From a virus, in the IMG/VR virus record IMGVR_UViG_3300005253_000655, positions 1 to 64,000 of that record: DNA of 64,000 nucleotides; one strand, 5' to 3'. Shown one piece after another: positions 1 through 8,902 of the stretch. How positions within the stretch are numbered: the stretch's first letter is position 1; each line of letters opens with the position of its first letter. The notes under the pieces are model-generated. The model searched no databases, was not told the DNA's origin, and worked only from the letters and a program-made list of their open reading frames with translations. A program made the position numbers and the translations under genes.

Positions 1-778
1 AATCCCACGCTGTTTGAAACTGTGTGGCAGCTACTTGGGCTTCCCGCTGGTAGTTAATATTCGCTTCATTCTGTAACTGCGCGTATTCTTGCTCATACAG
101 AGTTCGTGCCTGGGTATCTGCGCCGGACATCACACTCTCCAGGCCCATACCGTAACCAGCCAAGGCATCACGAATTGCAATTCGCCGCATGTTCGGGTTG
201 GAGTAACTCCGGGTCAACGCCTGCTGTGTGGCCTGACGTAGCTTACGTATGCCAGGGGCCGCTGCTGTTCTGCGGAGGGAGCTGATACGTCCTTTGTTGC
301 GTTCAGGGGCCTCAAAAGTGGGGCCTTTATACGTTGGTGCTGTACCTGAAGGGGGTAAATATCTGCTTGTAGTCAACGTCCCTATTTGTTTCTTTTCTTC
401 GGGTAGAATCTGACCAAAAGAAGCGCGAACCCTCTCTGAAAGTGAAAGCTGCGGACCACGCGTAAAAGTGCTACCACGACTGGTAGTTCTAATACTGCCA
501 GAGCTGTCTCTTATTACAGCGGTTTCACTCCCCCCTCTACTAAGGGAGTCTATATATCTGATATTGGGCGCAGAACGGACCTCTCTATCTGTTCCTTCTA
601 CAGTTTCAGGCTGTTCTACTACAGTGTCCGGCTTAGGTATACCCTCGTTTTTCGTAACAGGAACCCTATTCTTTGGTGTACGCTTGAAGTCTTTGGGCGG
701 AGGCTTTTGGCCTCCATAAGAACCTACCCCTGAGAACCCTTGTCCAAGGTATCTACTTACTCCTACTTCTATTCCCAT
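1..778 (-). CDS. virion-associated protein, N-terminal part (cut by window edge)
   Basis: The frame is open from ATG at 778 to base 1 with no stop, so about 259 residues are visible and the C-terminus lies outside. An AGGAGA ribosome site sits 7 nt before the ATG. The first half is rich in Gly, Pro, Ser, Thr and Arg and looks disordered. The second half becomes Gln/Glu/Ala-rich and helical (ending ..YAQLQNEANINYQREAQ..). It is the last gene seen in the leftward virion block, so a structural or ejected internal protein is likely; that role is inferred from position only. Confidence 0.75.
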   Translation of the reverse strand, partial: MGIEVGVSRYLGQGFSGVGSYGGQKPPPKDFKRTPKNRVPVTKNEGIPKPDTVVEQPETVEGTDREVRSAPNIRYIDSLSRGGSETAVIRDSSGSIRTTSRGSTFTRGPQLSLSERVRASFGQILPEEKKQIGTLTTSRYLPPSGTAPTYKGPTFEAPERNKGRISSLRRTAAAPGIRKLRQATQQALTRSYSNPNMRRIAIRDALAGYGMGLESVMSGADTQARTLYEQEYAQLQNEANINYQREAQVAATQFQTAWD

Positions 779-789
779 GTCATGTCTCC

Positions 790-1128
790 TTATACTTTAT
801 CAAATTCATCGTACTCACATTTTGGGCATATATATTGTATGTTGTAATCACCCTCAACCTGCGTACAGCGTGTGTGATTTACCTGGAAAGATTGTAACTG
901 ACTTGAGCAGTTGGGGCACTTCTTAAGTGGAAGGCGTTTAGCTCTTCCCAAGGCTTTTTTGAGGTCGTCTTTATGCGAAAGGATTATTTTTAAATGGCTG
1001 CGAAGATCTTCAACAGTTTTCTCTTTCTGTGTCAACCAGTCAAAAATGGTTAGAGAGTCCTGTATTTGTGATATACTGAAAGCTGCTAGTATTTTATCCA
1101 TCTCTGTTTTGTTTATGTCCCTGTCCAT
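790..1128 (-). CDS. small zinc-ribbon protein
   Basis: This is a 112-residue protein of unknown function. The first ~70 residues are helical and charged; the C-terminus holds two Cys pairs (CPNC and CPKC) that would form a zinc ribbon. An upstream in-frame GTG at 1140 would add four residues but has no ribosome site. ATG at 1128 is preferred because it overlaps the TAA of the upstream reading frame as TAATG, which implies translational coupling, and a GGGG lies 5 nt ahead. Confidence 0.75.
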   Translation of the reverse strand: MDRDINKTEMDKILAAFSISQIQDSLTIFDWLTQKEKTVEDLRSHLKIILSHKDDLKKALGRAKRLPLKKCPNCSSQLQSFQVNHTRCTQVEGDYNIQYICPKCEYDEFDKV

Positions 1129-2408
1129 TAGCATCCCCACAGGTAAAAATTAAGTGAATTTAAAGTGGCTGCGTAGTAAGAATATATAATGCCTGAACCT
1201 GAGATTTCACAAATCCAAGGCCAACGCTCTGTGGCTGGATCAACACAGTTTTCATAGTTGGCAGCTATTAAAGCAGCGGCATTAATCACAGGACAATCCC
1301 CCGCTACATCACCACAGTCTGCAGGGTCAAACCCACAAGACGCCCCAGTTGTATTCTGTTGTTGTCTTTGGTTTCCTGCTATATATTCGTAGTTTTCACC
1401 ACCTAAGTCAACTCCGGCTCCAGATAATTCACAAGTAGTATCGCTTTGAAATATCCACTGTCCACCCGTGTTGCGTATTTGATTCTCATTATCCCCACTT
1501 ACAGTTAGGGACTGGCCGCAAACATCCGTGACTGTTACAACTGCAACAGCATCGTAATCGACGCCTCAACCCCCGCCTTCTGCCACAGCATTTAAGGTAT
1601 TGGAAAGGCCATCCGTAGTCGCATTATCCCAAGAATAACCTGTGCCTGGATCACTCCACGTATAAGGTCCGACACCCCCAAGTACAGCTACAGTGGACGT
1701 ACCGCCTGGTGCTATTGTTTCTCCAGTTGTGCCAGTATCAATAGTCAGCGCTGTAGGATTGGCGCAAAGATCAAAACAGTCTATGCCTATTGTTTGGGTA
1801 CATGAACCACTCTTTGTATGTGTACGAGACTTTGGGCGTGTGGCTACCCCAACTACCACAGAAGTTTGAGAAGTTTCTGCGGCTACCTTGAAACAAACTT
1901 TAAAAGCATCATAGTTTGTAAGGGCTACCCCATCCCCTCCTTGGACAAAAGCGCCAGATACAGGCTGAAAAGCTGTCAGAGTACAACAGATCTCTGTACC
2001 ACAGGCATCGCCACGGATTAATATTGGGCAATCCATAGAGCATCCAGTGATATACCACCCTATCCAACCTAACTTTGTATCGTCGGGGAAAGACCCGGAG
2101 AATTCCGGTCCAGCTAAGTTAGGGTAGTTAAAACCATTAAAGCTCATGTTTCCGTAAGAATTCCATCCGTACTGATTAAACTTCGTAGTTGGCGGTGGAT
2201 AAAAATGTTCCATCGCCTGGTAGTTACCGCCTGTCAGATAGGGCTTTATAAACTCCGAGTGAGGTTCTACTATCCGCTCATACATAGCGTAATTAGTAAC
2301 AGCCTTAAACAGCCCCCTATAGCTCTGCTTGGGAGAACCTTTATAGGATTTCCTCCCATATTCTCGGGTGGAGGTAGTTGTTGTTCTTCCTTTATTTCTT
2401 ATTCCCAT
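1128..2408 (-). CDS. Ig-like-domain virion protein with an in-frame UGA
   Basis: Translation from ATG 2408 reaches TGA at 1566-1568 after 280 residues, but the same frame continues for 145 more codons to TAA at 1128. The stop falls inside what looks like one SprB/Ig-like repeat: a GGVGPYTWS..GTGYSW segment before it and VVTVTDVCGQSLTVSG after it. No ATG, GTG or TTG lies soon after the TGA to start a second gene, and the distal TAA overlaps the next start as TAATG. The N-terminal part is Tyr/Thr-rich, followed by a Cys-rich middle. It is probably a surface or tail protein made short and by read-through, or else a nonsense mutation. Confidence 0.65.
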
Positions 2409-2556
2409 CTCGTTTCTCCGCGCGGGTTACCCTGTCAAACTTCGCATCCTTCATGAGACGCTGTCCTGCCTTCTCCGTGTTCTCTATTTTGTGGCACTGG
2501 ATTACCTTTCTCATCCAGGGCTTCGTGACGTCAATAGCTTTTATCTTAGTGTCCAT
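2392..2556 (-). CDS. 54-residue basic protein
   Basis: This small basic ORF runs from MDTKIKAIDV to a C-terminus rich in Lys/Arg. It overlaps the end of the 809-residue tail protein by 16 bp and the start of the Ig-like protein by 17 bp, the tight packing seen elsewhere in this block. The ribosome site is weak (GGGGG about 14 nt upstream), so expression may rely on coupling. No family recognised. Confidence 0.5.
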   Translation of the reverse strand: MDTKIKAIDVTKPWMRKVIQCHKIENTEKAGQRLMKDAKFDRVTRAEKRDGNKK

Positions 2557-4970
2557 TGTGTAGTATTTACCCCCAAGTCAAAAAAGTGTGCGGTTTCACT
2601 GACTGTATCGTGCTTGATCGTAATGGAGATATGTGGATCTTGCACGTTCAAATTCATCCGATGCCTGCGTATGGTCTGATTGGTTATCTCGGCAACCATG
2701 CTGAGAAGCTTGTCACTCACCTTGGCAATACTGTTTGCTTTAATGGTTAACTTTAAGCTGCCTGCTGCCTGCGCCTTGCACCGCACAATCAGATCCCAAA
2801 GCGTAACGGCCTCCCCAGTCCCGTCTAGCTCCAGAGTGACCAGGGAGCTTATTGCAGTGGACACGTCGTTGAGGCCACTGTTGAGGTTGTATATGGTGCC
2901 GTCGTCCACTCCACCCCCCACGTAGACGGTGATAACGTCGCCACTGCCTGCTTCCACCTCTTCTATGCAGGAAAGTTCCTGTTCGATCTTGTCAAAATAC
3001 CATACCCGGTCAATGAGATCATATATGGGAAAGGTATTGGGCACCGTTGCCGATGTGCCAGTCACCAGGCCTAAGCGTAGTACCTTGTAAATGGAGTCGT
3101 ATTTCAGCCACATCTCGGACTCGTAACCGCGCCGGATACAGTCGGTCGTGTTGGTGGTGTCAAAGTGATTGTGAATATTATCGCTCACAAGATCCACGAT
3201 ACTGCCATCCGTAACTGCCAAACCATATCGGCTCAATGAGAAGGCTAGGGTTTTGATCTGTTCATCGCTTTGTGTGGACACAGTTACACCATCCACTATC
3301 TCCACGCACTTGTTATTCATTGCGCCAATCTTAGAGGACAAAAGGAGCTTACCGTATGTGAAGGGGTTTAAGCCTTCAAACAGCGTGATGCAACCCCCTT
3401 CAACACCTTTCTCTTCCTGCCATACCATGAGTTCATTGTGGAATCTGCGCTGTGCTACGATCTTGTTGCTTCGCCCGTCTCCAGCCTCGACAATGCCGAA
3501 GTCGTCACCGTTGAGTCCCAAAGGGAGTCCAGCTGCAGAGATATAGGCAAACTGCCCATAGCGGTTGAAGGAATAAGATACACGGTCCTTCCAGGCGCAA
3601 GATGTTTGGCTCTTTCCCAGATCATCTATGTCAAAGTAGGGGCGTACCTGAAACTCCACGTTCATGGTAGCGGCTAACTCTGCGCTAAATGTCAACTCAT
3701 ACACGAAGGAATAGAAACGCGAGGTCTCGAATTGTAAGGCCTGTACTGTAGCTTGCCTTGGGAATGTGATCCACCCACTGTTTGCCATGCCAGATGTGTA
3801 GTCATTTTCAGTGCCCACATCCGCGAAGGCTGTCCCATTGAAATATTTGACAGCGGTCAAGGAAGTTGCGGCGGTGGTAGGATTAGCTCCTACGTCGATG
3901 TAAATTCCGTCAACAGGATCTGTACAGAATAATAGGATCTTGCGCCCAGAGGCTAGGGCATCAAGCTGTACAGATGCAGCCGCATACACACTGTATTTGC
4001 TGGCAGCATCGGCCTCGACCCAGACTTCCACAGGGAAAATTGCAACACCGTCCCAGAGGTTGACAATGGGCTCCCAGGTGGAATCATACTTGATGGTGTT
4101 GACTTCCACTTCTGAATCCATTGCGCCGGAAAAATAGAAGAAATACCAGTAACCGGAGATCCCCCACATGTTGGTACCCATGATATCGGAGGGTGCGGTA
4201 AAGGACACGGTACCATCTACCCCCATTGTAGTATCGCCGCCTGTTTCCGTACCGTCACTGAGACCGGACACAGCGGTGAATGTGTTGTCGTTCTTCCTGT
4301 ACTTCACGGAGGATAAAGTGACAGTATTAGCATTGAGAGTCTGCAGATCGAAGGTGAAGGACTTGGCGGGTACAGGTGTCATTACTGCCAGAGTGTTGTT
4401 GGCATTGGTGCCGAGTGAGTCAAGTATCACCAGTTTGGTACTGTCATCCACGCCAACCTCTACACTGTAATCGTGACCCTTATCAGGTACATCTGTGAGC
4501 GCGGTAGTCTCGGCCCACACCACTGCCTTTGTCACATAGGAGGTATTGCCTCCATAGCTTATGTGCTGGTCCACGCCGTTGCTATGGATCAGTATATCAT
4601 TAATCACAGTCCAAGAGGCGGGGATCTGATTTGCTCCACCGCTATACACCTCGGAACCGAAGACGCCGGAAGTGACTGCAGGCGGATCGTTGGTAGCTTC
4701 AAGCACGTCACCGTCGCTCATCTGAGCATAGAAATGCTTCTCATCCACTTCAGACTTGCGAAACTGGTACATGTTCAGTACCTTATTTGTGCTGTCTGCT
4801 GTGGAATGCTGCTTGATCTGACCGGGGCGCTTGATGAAGCCGGGACGCAGGGGCCGAATGTTTTGGGCCTCCGAGTATGCGCCAAAGGGTAACAAGGCAG
4901 GATCAACATACGTGTTGACCCCGCCCTGGAAAGGTACGGTCTTAGCGTTTGTAAGTTCTCTTGTCGGCAT
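2541..4970 (-). CDS. large tail/stabilisation protein (P22 gp10-like)
   Basis: An 809-residue beta-rich protein. Its N-terminus (PFQGGVNTYVDPALLPFGAY then SEAQNIRPLRPGFIKRPGQ) resembles proteins of the P22 gp10 / T7 gp12 type, which close the portal channel and form the tail nozzle. Repeated short beta motifs through the body fit a propeller-like fold. It directly follows the head-tail adaptor gene, with 9 bp between, the usual order in podovirus virion modules. Assignment rests on N-terminal pattern, size and neighbours. Confidence 0.65.
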   Translation of the reverse strand: MPTRELTNAKTVPFQGGVNTYVDPALLPFGAYSEAQNIRPLRPGFIKRPGQIKQHSTADSTNKVLNMYQFRKSEVDEKHFYAQMSDGDVLEATNDPPAVTSGVFGSEVYSGGANQIPASWTVINDILIHSNGVDQHISYGGNTSYVTKAVVWAETTALTDVPDKGHDYSVEVGVDDSTKLVILDSLGTNANNTLAVMTPVPAKSFTFDLQTLNANTVTLSSVKYRKNDNTFTAVSGLSDGTETGGDTTMGVDGTVSFTAPSDIMGTNMWGISGYWYFFYFSGAMDSEVEVNTIKYDSTWEPIVNLWDGVAIFPVEVWVEADAASKYSVYAAASVQLDALASGRKILLFCTDPVDGIYIDVGANPTTAATSLTAVKYFNGTAFADVGTENDYTSGMANSGWITFPRQATVQALQFETSRFYSFVYELTFSAELAATMNVEFQVRPYFDIDDLGKSQTSCAWKDRVSYSFNRYGQFAYISAAGLPLGLNGDDFGIVEAGDGRSNKIVAQRRFHNELMVWQEEKGVEGGCITLFEGLNPFTYGKLLLSSKIGAMNNKCVEIVDGVTVSTQSDEQIKTLAFSLSRYGLAVTDGSIVDLVSDNIHNHFDTTNTTDCIRRGYESEMWLKYDSIYKVLRLGLVTGTSATVPNTFPIYDLIDRVWYFDKIEQELSCIEEVEAGSGDVITVYVGGGVDDGTIYNLNSGLNDVSTAISSLVTLELDGTGEAVTLWDLIVRCKAQAAGSLKLTIKANSIAKVSDKLLSMVAEITNQTIRRHRMNLNVQDPHISITIKHDTVSETAHFFDLGVNTTQWTLR

Positions 4971-4979
4971 TTATGTCTC

Positions 4980-5864
4980 CTACCAAATAGTATAACCTTG
5001 ATCAGGGATGGTGATCCCGTCAAGGGCAGACATACCAAAATCAGTCCAGATGTCTTCAGGGCTCTCATCTCCCATAGCACCGGCCCAGGCGTTGTAAGTA
5101 TCAAAGACTTCGTTTATCCAATCCGCGACCTCATCCTTTGTCGGATTCTCCTGACTTGCAGGATGCTTGGCCTTGGCGGTCATTGATGCTCGGGGTGCAA
5201 TGAGGTGGTGAAAGGGCTCAGGTAGTTCAGGTACTAGTCCATACCAGTCATTCGCCGACGCTGTCTCAGTGATCGTGGCAACTCGCGCAGCCGTATAATC
5301 GTCAATGACATCTACCCAAGCCTGTGTGCGGTTCTCAATGGTCATGCTGTTATAATAATCCGCGAGGAGTTTGCCGTCTGTTGCCAGAGTTATAGACAAA
5401 GCATCCCCTGCCGTGGCTTTTCCATGATGGATTTCTCTTGGCTTGGAGATGTACCATAGTGTGTAGGTTTTGTTGACGCCGGACTTGTTGAGTACGAAGG
5501 TATTGCCTTTATGGTAATACATATTGTCTGTCCCTGTACCTCCTGAGACAGGCAGTATTTGAATGGAGGACGCTTCTACCTTGTAACCGTTCTCGTCCTT
5601 CAGCTCCTTCACGTATCCAAAGTTTCCGGGTAAAGTAATGACGGAGCTTGTCACAGCGACTGAACTGGACGTGAGAAACCATTCAGGCTTGTACTTCATG
5701 AGCATGGAAGTGATGTATTTTTGTGCGGTGTTAATCTGCTGAAGGAGAAAGCTGTTTGAGTACAGACCGCTTGTGTCAGTTGACTCGACATAAGCAGTGC
5801 TGTACTCATTCAAGTTCTCTCGGACATCAGACATAATTTGGTAGGCGTTATGATATGTGTCCAT
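4980..5864 (-). CDS. head-tail adaptor (podovirus tail tubular A / P22 gp4-like)
   Basis: 294 residues. The N-terminal helices (MSDVRENLNEY.., INTAQKYITSMLM) followed by a beta-rich middle (SSVITLPGNFGYVKEL) and a C-terminal ELPEPFHHLIAPRASMTAKA segment match the adaptor family that joins portal to tail nozzle. The LPEPFHHLI-type motif followed by a helix is typical of these proteins. It lies immediately upstream of the gp10-like gene in the same transcript. Confidence 0.7.
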   Translation of the reverse strand: MDTYHNAYQIMSDVRENLNEYSTAYVESTDTSGLYSNSFLLQQINTAQKYITSMLMKYKPEWFLTSSSVAVTSSVITLPGNFGYVKELKDENGYKVEASSIQILPVSGGTGTDNMYYHKGNTFVLNKSGVNKTYTLWYISKPREIHHGKATAGDALSITLATDGKLLADYYNSMTIENRTQAWVDVIDDYTAARVATITETASANDWYGLVPELPEPFHHLIAPRASMTAKAKHPASQENPTKDEVADWINEVFDTYNAWAGAMGDESPEDIWTDFGMSALDGITIPDQGYTIW

Positions 5865-5878
5865 AGATGGTTTTCCTT

Positions 5879-6565
5879 TTAGAATTCAAACGGGAGTTTG
5901 TCCTCTTTAAAGTGTGACTCCCACTTTGCGATAATCTCGTTCTGCATTTCAACGGGCCAATCTTTTTTGATTTCCTCTTGCTTATTCGTGTTCTTGACCC
6001 AGGCCTTGAAAGCTGCAGCACCCTTGTTCTTGAACTGTCGAAGGTAGACGTCGCGCTCTCCCACCTTGGTGTCAAACTCCTTGGTCATCTTGCCGATAAG
6101 GGTTTCCACCTGGTTCGTCAGGGTACCTACCTGCTCTTTGAAAGATCCTATCTCGTCTCTCAGTTTGTTATTGTCGGTCTTTAATTCCTCCATCTCTTTG
6201 CTACTGGAGGCCTTGGTCATTTTCCAGGGTCCGACCACTTCAAGTTCCAACTGCTTTGCATGAAACGCAAGTTCTGGAGAGATATCCAAATAGGCCTTGT
6301 TCTCGTTCTTTCGCCTCTCATTTAACTGGTTGAAATTGACGATCTGCCTGACCCAGAAGTCCTCGTAAATGATCTTCGCATCTCGGGCTTTCTCTTTCTT
6401 GTCGTCATCGTATTGTAGTTGAACGAGCCCCCGTGACCCATACTTATTGAGTATGTGCTTTGCTCTGGGCTCAGCCATCTCGACGATCTCACCAGGTTTG
6501 ATCCTGCCTGTGACGCCGATGTGAGTCCATAAAATTGTATCGGGTGTGAAGTTTGCTACTATCAT
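5879..6565 (-). CDS. coiled-coil virion-block protein, unknown
   Basis: 228 residues. The N-terminus (VANFTPDTILWTHIGVTGRI) looks beta-structured. Residues ~120-165 form a strong coiled coil (EMEELKTDNNKLRDEIGS), and the C-terminus is charged. The ATG follows a GGAGAAAAC ribosome site. No family recognised; its place between the adaptor and a small conserved protein suggests a virion or assembly role. Confidence 0.7.
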   Translation of the reverse strand: MIVANFTPDTILWTHIGVTGRIKPGEIVEMAEPRAKHILNKYGSRGLVQLQYDDDKKEKARDAKIIYEDFWVRQIVNFNQLNERRKNENKAYLDISPELAFHAKQLELEVVGPWKMTKASSSKEMEELKTDNNKLRDEIGSFKEQVGTLTNQVETLIGKMTKEFDTKVGERDVYLRQFKNKGAAAFKAWVKNTNKQEEIKKDWPVEMQNEIIAKWESHFKEDKLPFEF

Positions 6566-6608
6566 TGTTTTCTCCTTTGGGTTATTCTAAGGGTGATTGA
6601 ATCACATC

Positions 6609-7154
6609 TTAGATAACTAGGTTTTTGTATACTTTGCCTTTGGCTTTCGGGGTCACCTGTCTGTATGCGGTAACTCCTTTGCCAGAATTCGATGCTCTGT
6701 TATATGTGTTGACAAGTTGGATCTTATCGTCTACGGTGCATTCCCGCAGCTCTTGTGCAACCTTGTCGTCGAAGTCGTCTTGAAAGCCCAACATGTATTC
6801 CTCGCCTTCAAGTATGCGCTGGTCCGCTGCCTTACGCTGGAAATCCGCCTCGTGCAGGACGCGCACGTCCCTCATGTCCGGTTGACGGAAGCCGGAGTTG
6901 TTGCAGTCCTCACCTTCCACCACTGCGGCCAGGGTGCGACCGCTCAAATTGCTTGGCTGAGTGATGATGAATTTGCCAAGTTGCCTGCTAAATTGCACTC
7001 GCAGGGTGGGGTCGAAATCCCGCAACTTGCGTACAAAACCCGTGTCGGGTGCCGGGGTGAGTCCGTTCCAGACTGCCCTGTGCTCGACTCTATCCTGCGG
7101 GGTGGAGAGCATTGCGTCTCTCTCGGAGTCTCGTGCATGCTGGTAGACAGACAT
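6609..7154 (-). CDS. conserved-looking virion-block protein, unknown
   Basis: 181 residues, charged, no signal or membrane segment. It contains a central LRVQFSRQLGKFIITQPSNL segment and a helical C-terminal half rich in Asp/Glu. The start overlaps the upstream gene's stop as TAATG. I do not recognise the family. Confidence 0.65.
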   Translation of the reverse strand: MSVYQHARDSERDAMLSTPQDRVEHRAVWNGLTPAPDTGFVRKLRDFDPTLRVQFSRQLGKFIITQPSNLSGRTLAAVVEGEDCNNSGFRQPDMRDVRVLHEADFQRKAADQRILEGEEYMLGFQDDFDDKVAQELRECTVDDKIQLVNTYNRASNSGKGVTAYRQVTPKAKGKVYKNLVI

Positions 7155-7381
7155 TATAGAGCCCTCCTTTTGTGTGTGTCATATTTGCAAAGCTCTGTAC
7201 AGGTTTCACAATCCTCGGGGTTACATCTCAATCTCAATTTCACAGGGCAATTAGCTTCTCCGCCCTCACAACCTATATTACAATCACCCCCACAAAGGGG
7301 CTCAACAGTAAAGATAGCTTGATAGTTGTCACGATAGGTATTTGATACTCTACCGGGAAACCAATCTGTGGTATGAACCAT
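7154..7381 (-). CDS. cysteine-rich small protein
   Basis: 75 residues with nine Cys clustered in the C-terminal half (CGGDCNIGCEGG, NCPVK, RCNPEDCETCTELC), suggesting metal binding or a disulfide-rich knot. AGGAGG precedes the ATG. It is coupled to the next gene by TAATG. No family recognised. Confidence 0.65.
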   Translation of the reverse strand: MVHTTDWFPGRVSNTYRDNYQAIFTVEPLCGGDCNIGCEGGEANCPVKLRLRCNPEDCETCTELCKYDTHKRRAL

Positions 7382-7391
7382 GTAGTACCTC

Positions 7392-7976
7392 CTAATTTTG
7401 TTTGATTTGTTCTACACGTGCCAGGTTGTTATTGAAAAAGACAAGGCCCGTGTTCGGAGTTCTGGCTTTAGAGTCCAGGGCTTTCACCATGTTGTCCACA
7501 TCCAGATCGACAAAAACGAAGTCCCGGACCTGACTAGCCACGGTACGGGGGTATTTGATTACATCGTGGAATTGAATATCTAACACTTGAATTGCACGAT
7601 CCTGTAGTATCTGCCGCGCCTCTCTCACGCAGGTAATAGGGTCGTCTTCCCACACCACGTTCATCGCCATGAGAGATGTGATTATTTCGTTTGGATCACG
7701 CAGCATGAATATGACTTTCGCGTTTATGTCTGCCGGGAGTCGAGGGATAAACGGGGCGACCACCTTTATGGCTTTGCCTTGTAAATCCTCATTAGTCATC
7801 TTGTCTAGTCGCGGACCAAGGTTGTTAAGCTCATAGTCACCGTGGGCATCAAACGCGCCTTGTGACTGCATGTTCTTCGCGTCTGCCACTACATCCAGGC
7901 CTCCCCTGTGTAGCATCTGCATCATCAGGGAGGTGCCTGTTCGCGGGAAGCCGCTGACTATTGTGGAAAAATTCAT
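7392..7976 (-). CDS. sulfotransferase-like P-loop protein 1
   Basis: 194 residues. The N-terminus GFPRTGTSLMMQML (residues 9-22) fits the 5'-phosphosulfate-binding loop of PAPS-dependent sulfotransferases. VIFMLRDPNEIITS fits the 3'-phosphate-binding strand-helix (RDP motif). These enzymes move sulfate from PAPS to hydroxyl or amine groups; the acceptor is unknown. Terminates in TAG within the next gene's ribosome site. Could instead be a related P-loop kinase-like enzyme. Confidence 0.7.
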   Translation of the reverse strand: MNFSTIVSGFPRTGTSLMMQMLHRGGLDVVADAKNMQSQGAFDAHGDYELNNLGPRLDKMTNEDLQGKAIKVVAPFIPRLPADINAKVIFMLRDPNEIITSLMAMNVVWEDDPITCVREARQILQDRAIQVLDIQFHDVIKYPRTVASQVRDFVFVDLDVDNMVKALDSKARTPNTGLVFFNNNLARVEQIKQN

Positions 7977-7997
7977 TCTTTATTCCATTTACAAAAT

Positions 7998-8576
7998 TTA
8001 TATTCTTTTATTAAGTTTGATACCCACTTGAACAACCTGATTTTCTTTGGGTATTTCAACAAAATCTAAAATGGCCTCTACACCTGTTTTGCTGTTGAGG
8101 GCGTCTGTATCCCAGATTCTAAACTGTCCGGGATGTTTTTCTTGCAGTCTCTCAGATATTATATAGTAATCGTCCCACATTAATCCAATAGCTGTTTTTC
8201 GATCTGTGTCGTAGCGAGGGTACATTCGATACCATTCTTTAATTGGATGTACGTTAAGGCCTCTCGAAAACGCCCACATTGACTCAATAACTTCTTGACG
8301 CTTCCGTTTAAGACAGATAAATTTCGTGTTAGATGCAGCCTGTAACATACGTTCTACATGATTAAGCCAGTAATATCCAACATCCCCTATTATGTCCGCA
8401 TCCAGTTCAAGTAATTCCTCAATCCTTTGTTCCGCTACATCAGGCTCGTTATCCCAAGGTATAGGTAAGTTCTCGTGCGTAACCTTAGAGTTCCCCTGGG
8501 AATTGAGCAAGCGTTGAAGGGACATTGTACCACATCTTCCAGAACCCAAACCTATAATCACTTTACGGTAAGGCAT
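7998..8576 (-). CDS. sulfotransferase-like P-loop protein 2
   Basis: 192 residues from ATG 8576; the frame opens earlier with a TTG at 8591, but the ATG has a GAGAA ribosome site at good spacing. GLGSGRCGTMSLQRLL is the phosphosulfate loop, and FICLKRKRQEVIESMW the second nucleotide-binding motif. It shares fold but little sequence with the neighbouring sulfotransferase-like gene, so the pair looks divergent rather than a recent duplication. Overlaps the upstream coiled-coil gene by 14 bp. Confidence 0.65.
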   Translation of the reverse strand: MPYRKVIIGLGSGRCGTMSLQRLLNSQGNSKVTHENLPIPWDNEPDVAEQRIEELLELDADIIGDVGYYWLNHVERMLQAASNTKFICLKRKRQEVIESMWAFSRGLNVHPIKEWYRMYPRYDTDRKTAIGLMWDDYYIISERLQEKHPGQFRIWDTDALNSKTGVEAILDFVEIPKENQVVQVGIKLNKRI

Positions 8577-8838
8577 CAATTTTGTTCTCAATAACGTCTA
8601 AATGTGTGTCTAGGTTATTTAGTTGAGAATCCAGTGTATCCAGTTTACTCTCAATAGCGAGTATCCTAGAAAGCGCGTACTTAACAAAAAATTCTATCTG
8701 AGTGTGTGAGTGTTTTAATACAGGTATTTCACCTGTTCCCGCACAGTCCAGGTCAGGTTGCCCGTTAATTAATCCTGTACCATTACATTGATCGTGTGGT
8801 TGTAATAGATCCGGCAACTCTTCCCACCATTTAGCCAT
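8563..8838 (-). CDS. small protein with Cys/Gly motif and coiled coil
   Basis: 91 residues. The first 40 hold CNGTG and DCAGTGE, resembling half of a DnaJ-type CxGxG zinc module. The C-terminus is a coiled coil (ESKLDTLDSQLNNLDTHLDV). Starts after a GGAT/AAGAAGG ribosome region just downstream of a hairpin. Role unknown. Confidence 0.65.
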   Translation of the reverse strand: MAKWWEELPDLLQPHDQCNGTGLINGQPDLDCAGTGEIPVLKHSHTQIEFFVKYALSRILAIESKLDTLDSQLNNLDTHLDVIENKIDALP

Positions 8839-8866
8839 ATTTATATCCTTCTTTTATGAGGGGGCC

Positions 8867-8888
8867 GAAACCCCCTCAATACTATTAT
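8867..8888 (-). terminator. hairpin after the beta-helix gene
   Basis: Perfect 8-bp stem TGAGGGGG/CCCCCTCA with a 6-nt loop, in the gap between the beta-helix gene and the 91-residue gene. On the minus strand it is followed by TAAAAGAAGG rather than a long T run, so it may attenuate or stabilise mRNA rather than stop it completely. Confidence 0.55.
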
Positions 8889-8902
8889 TAAAAGTTTAGA
8901 GA

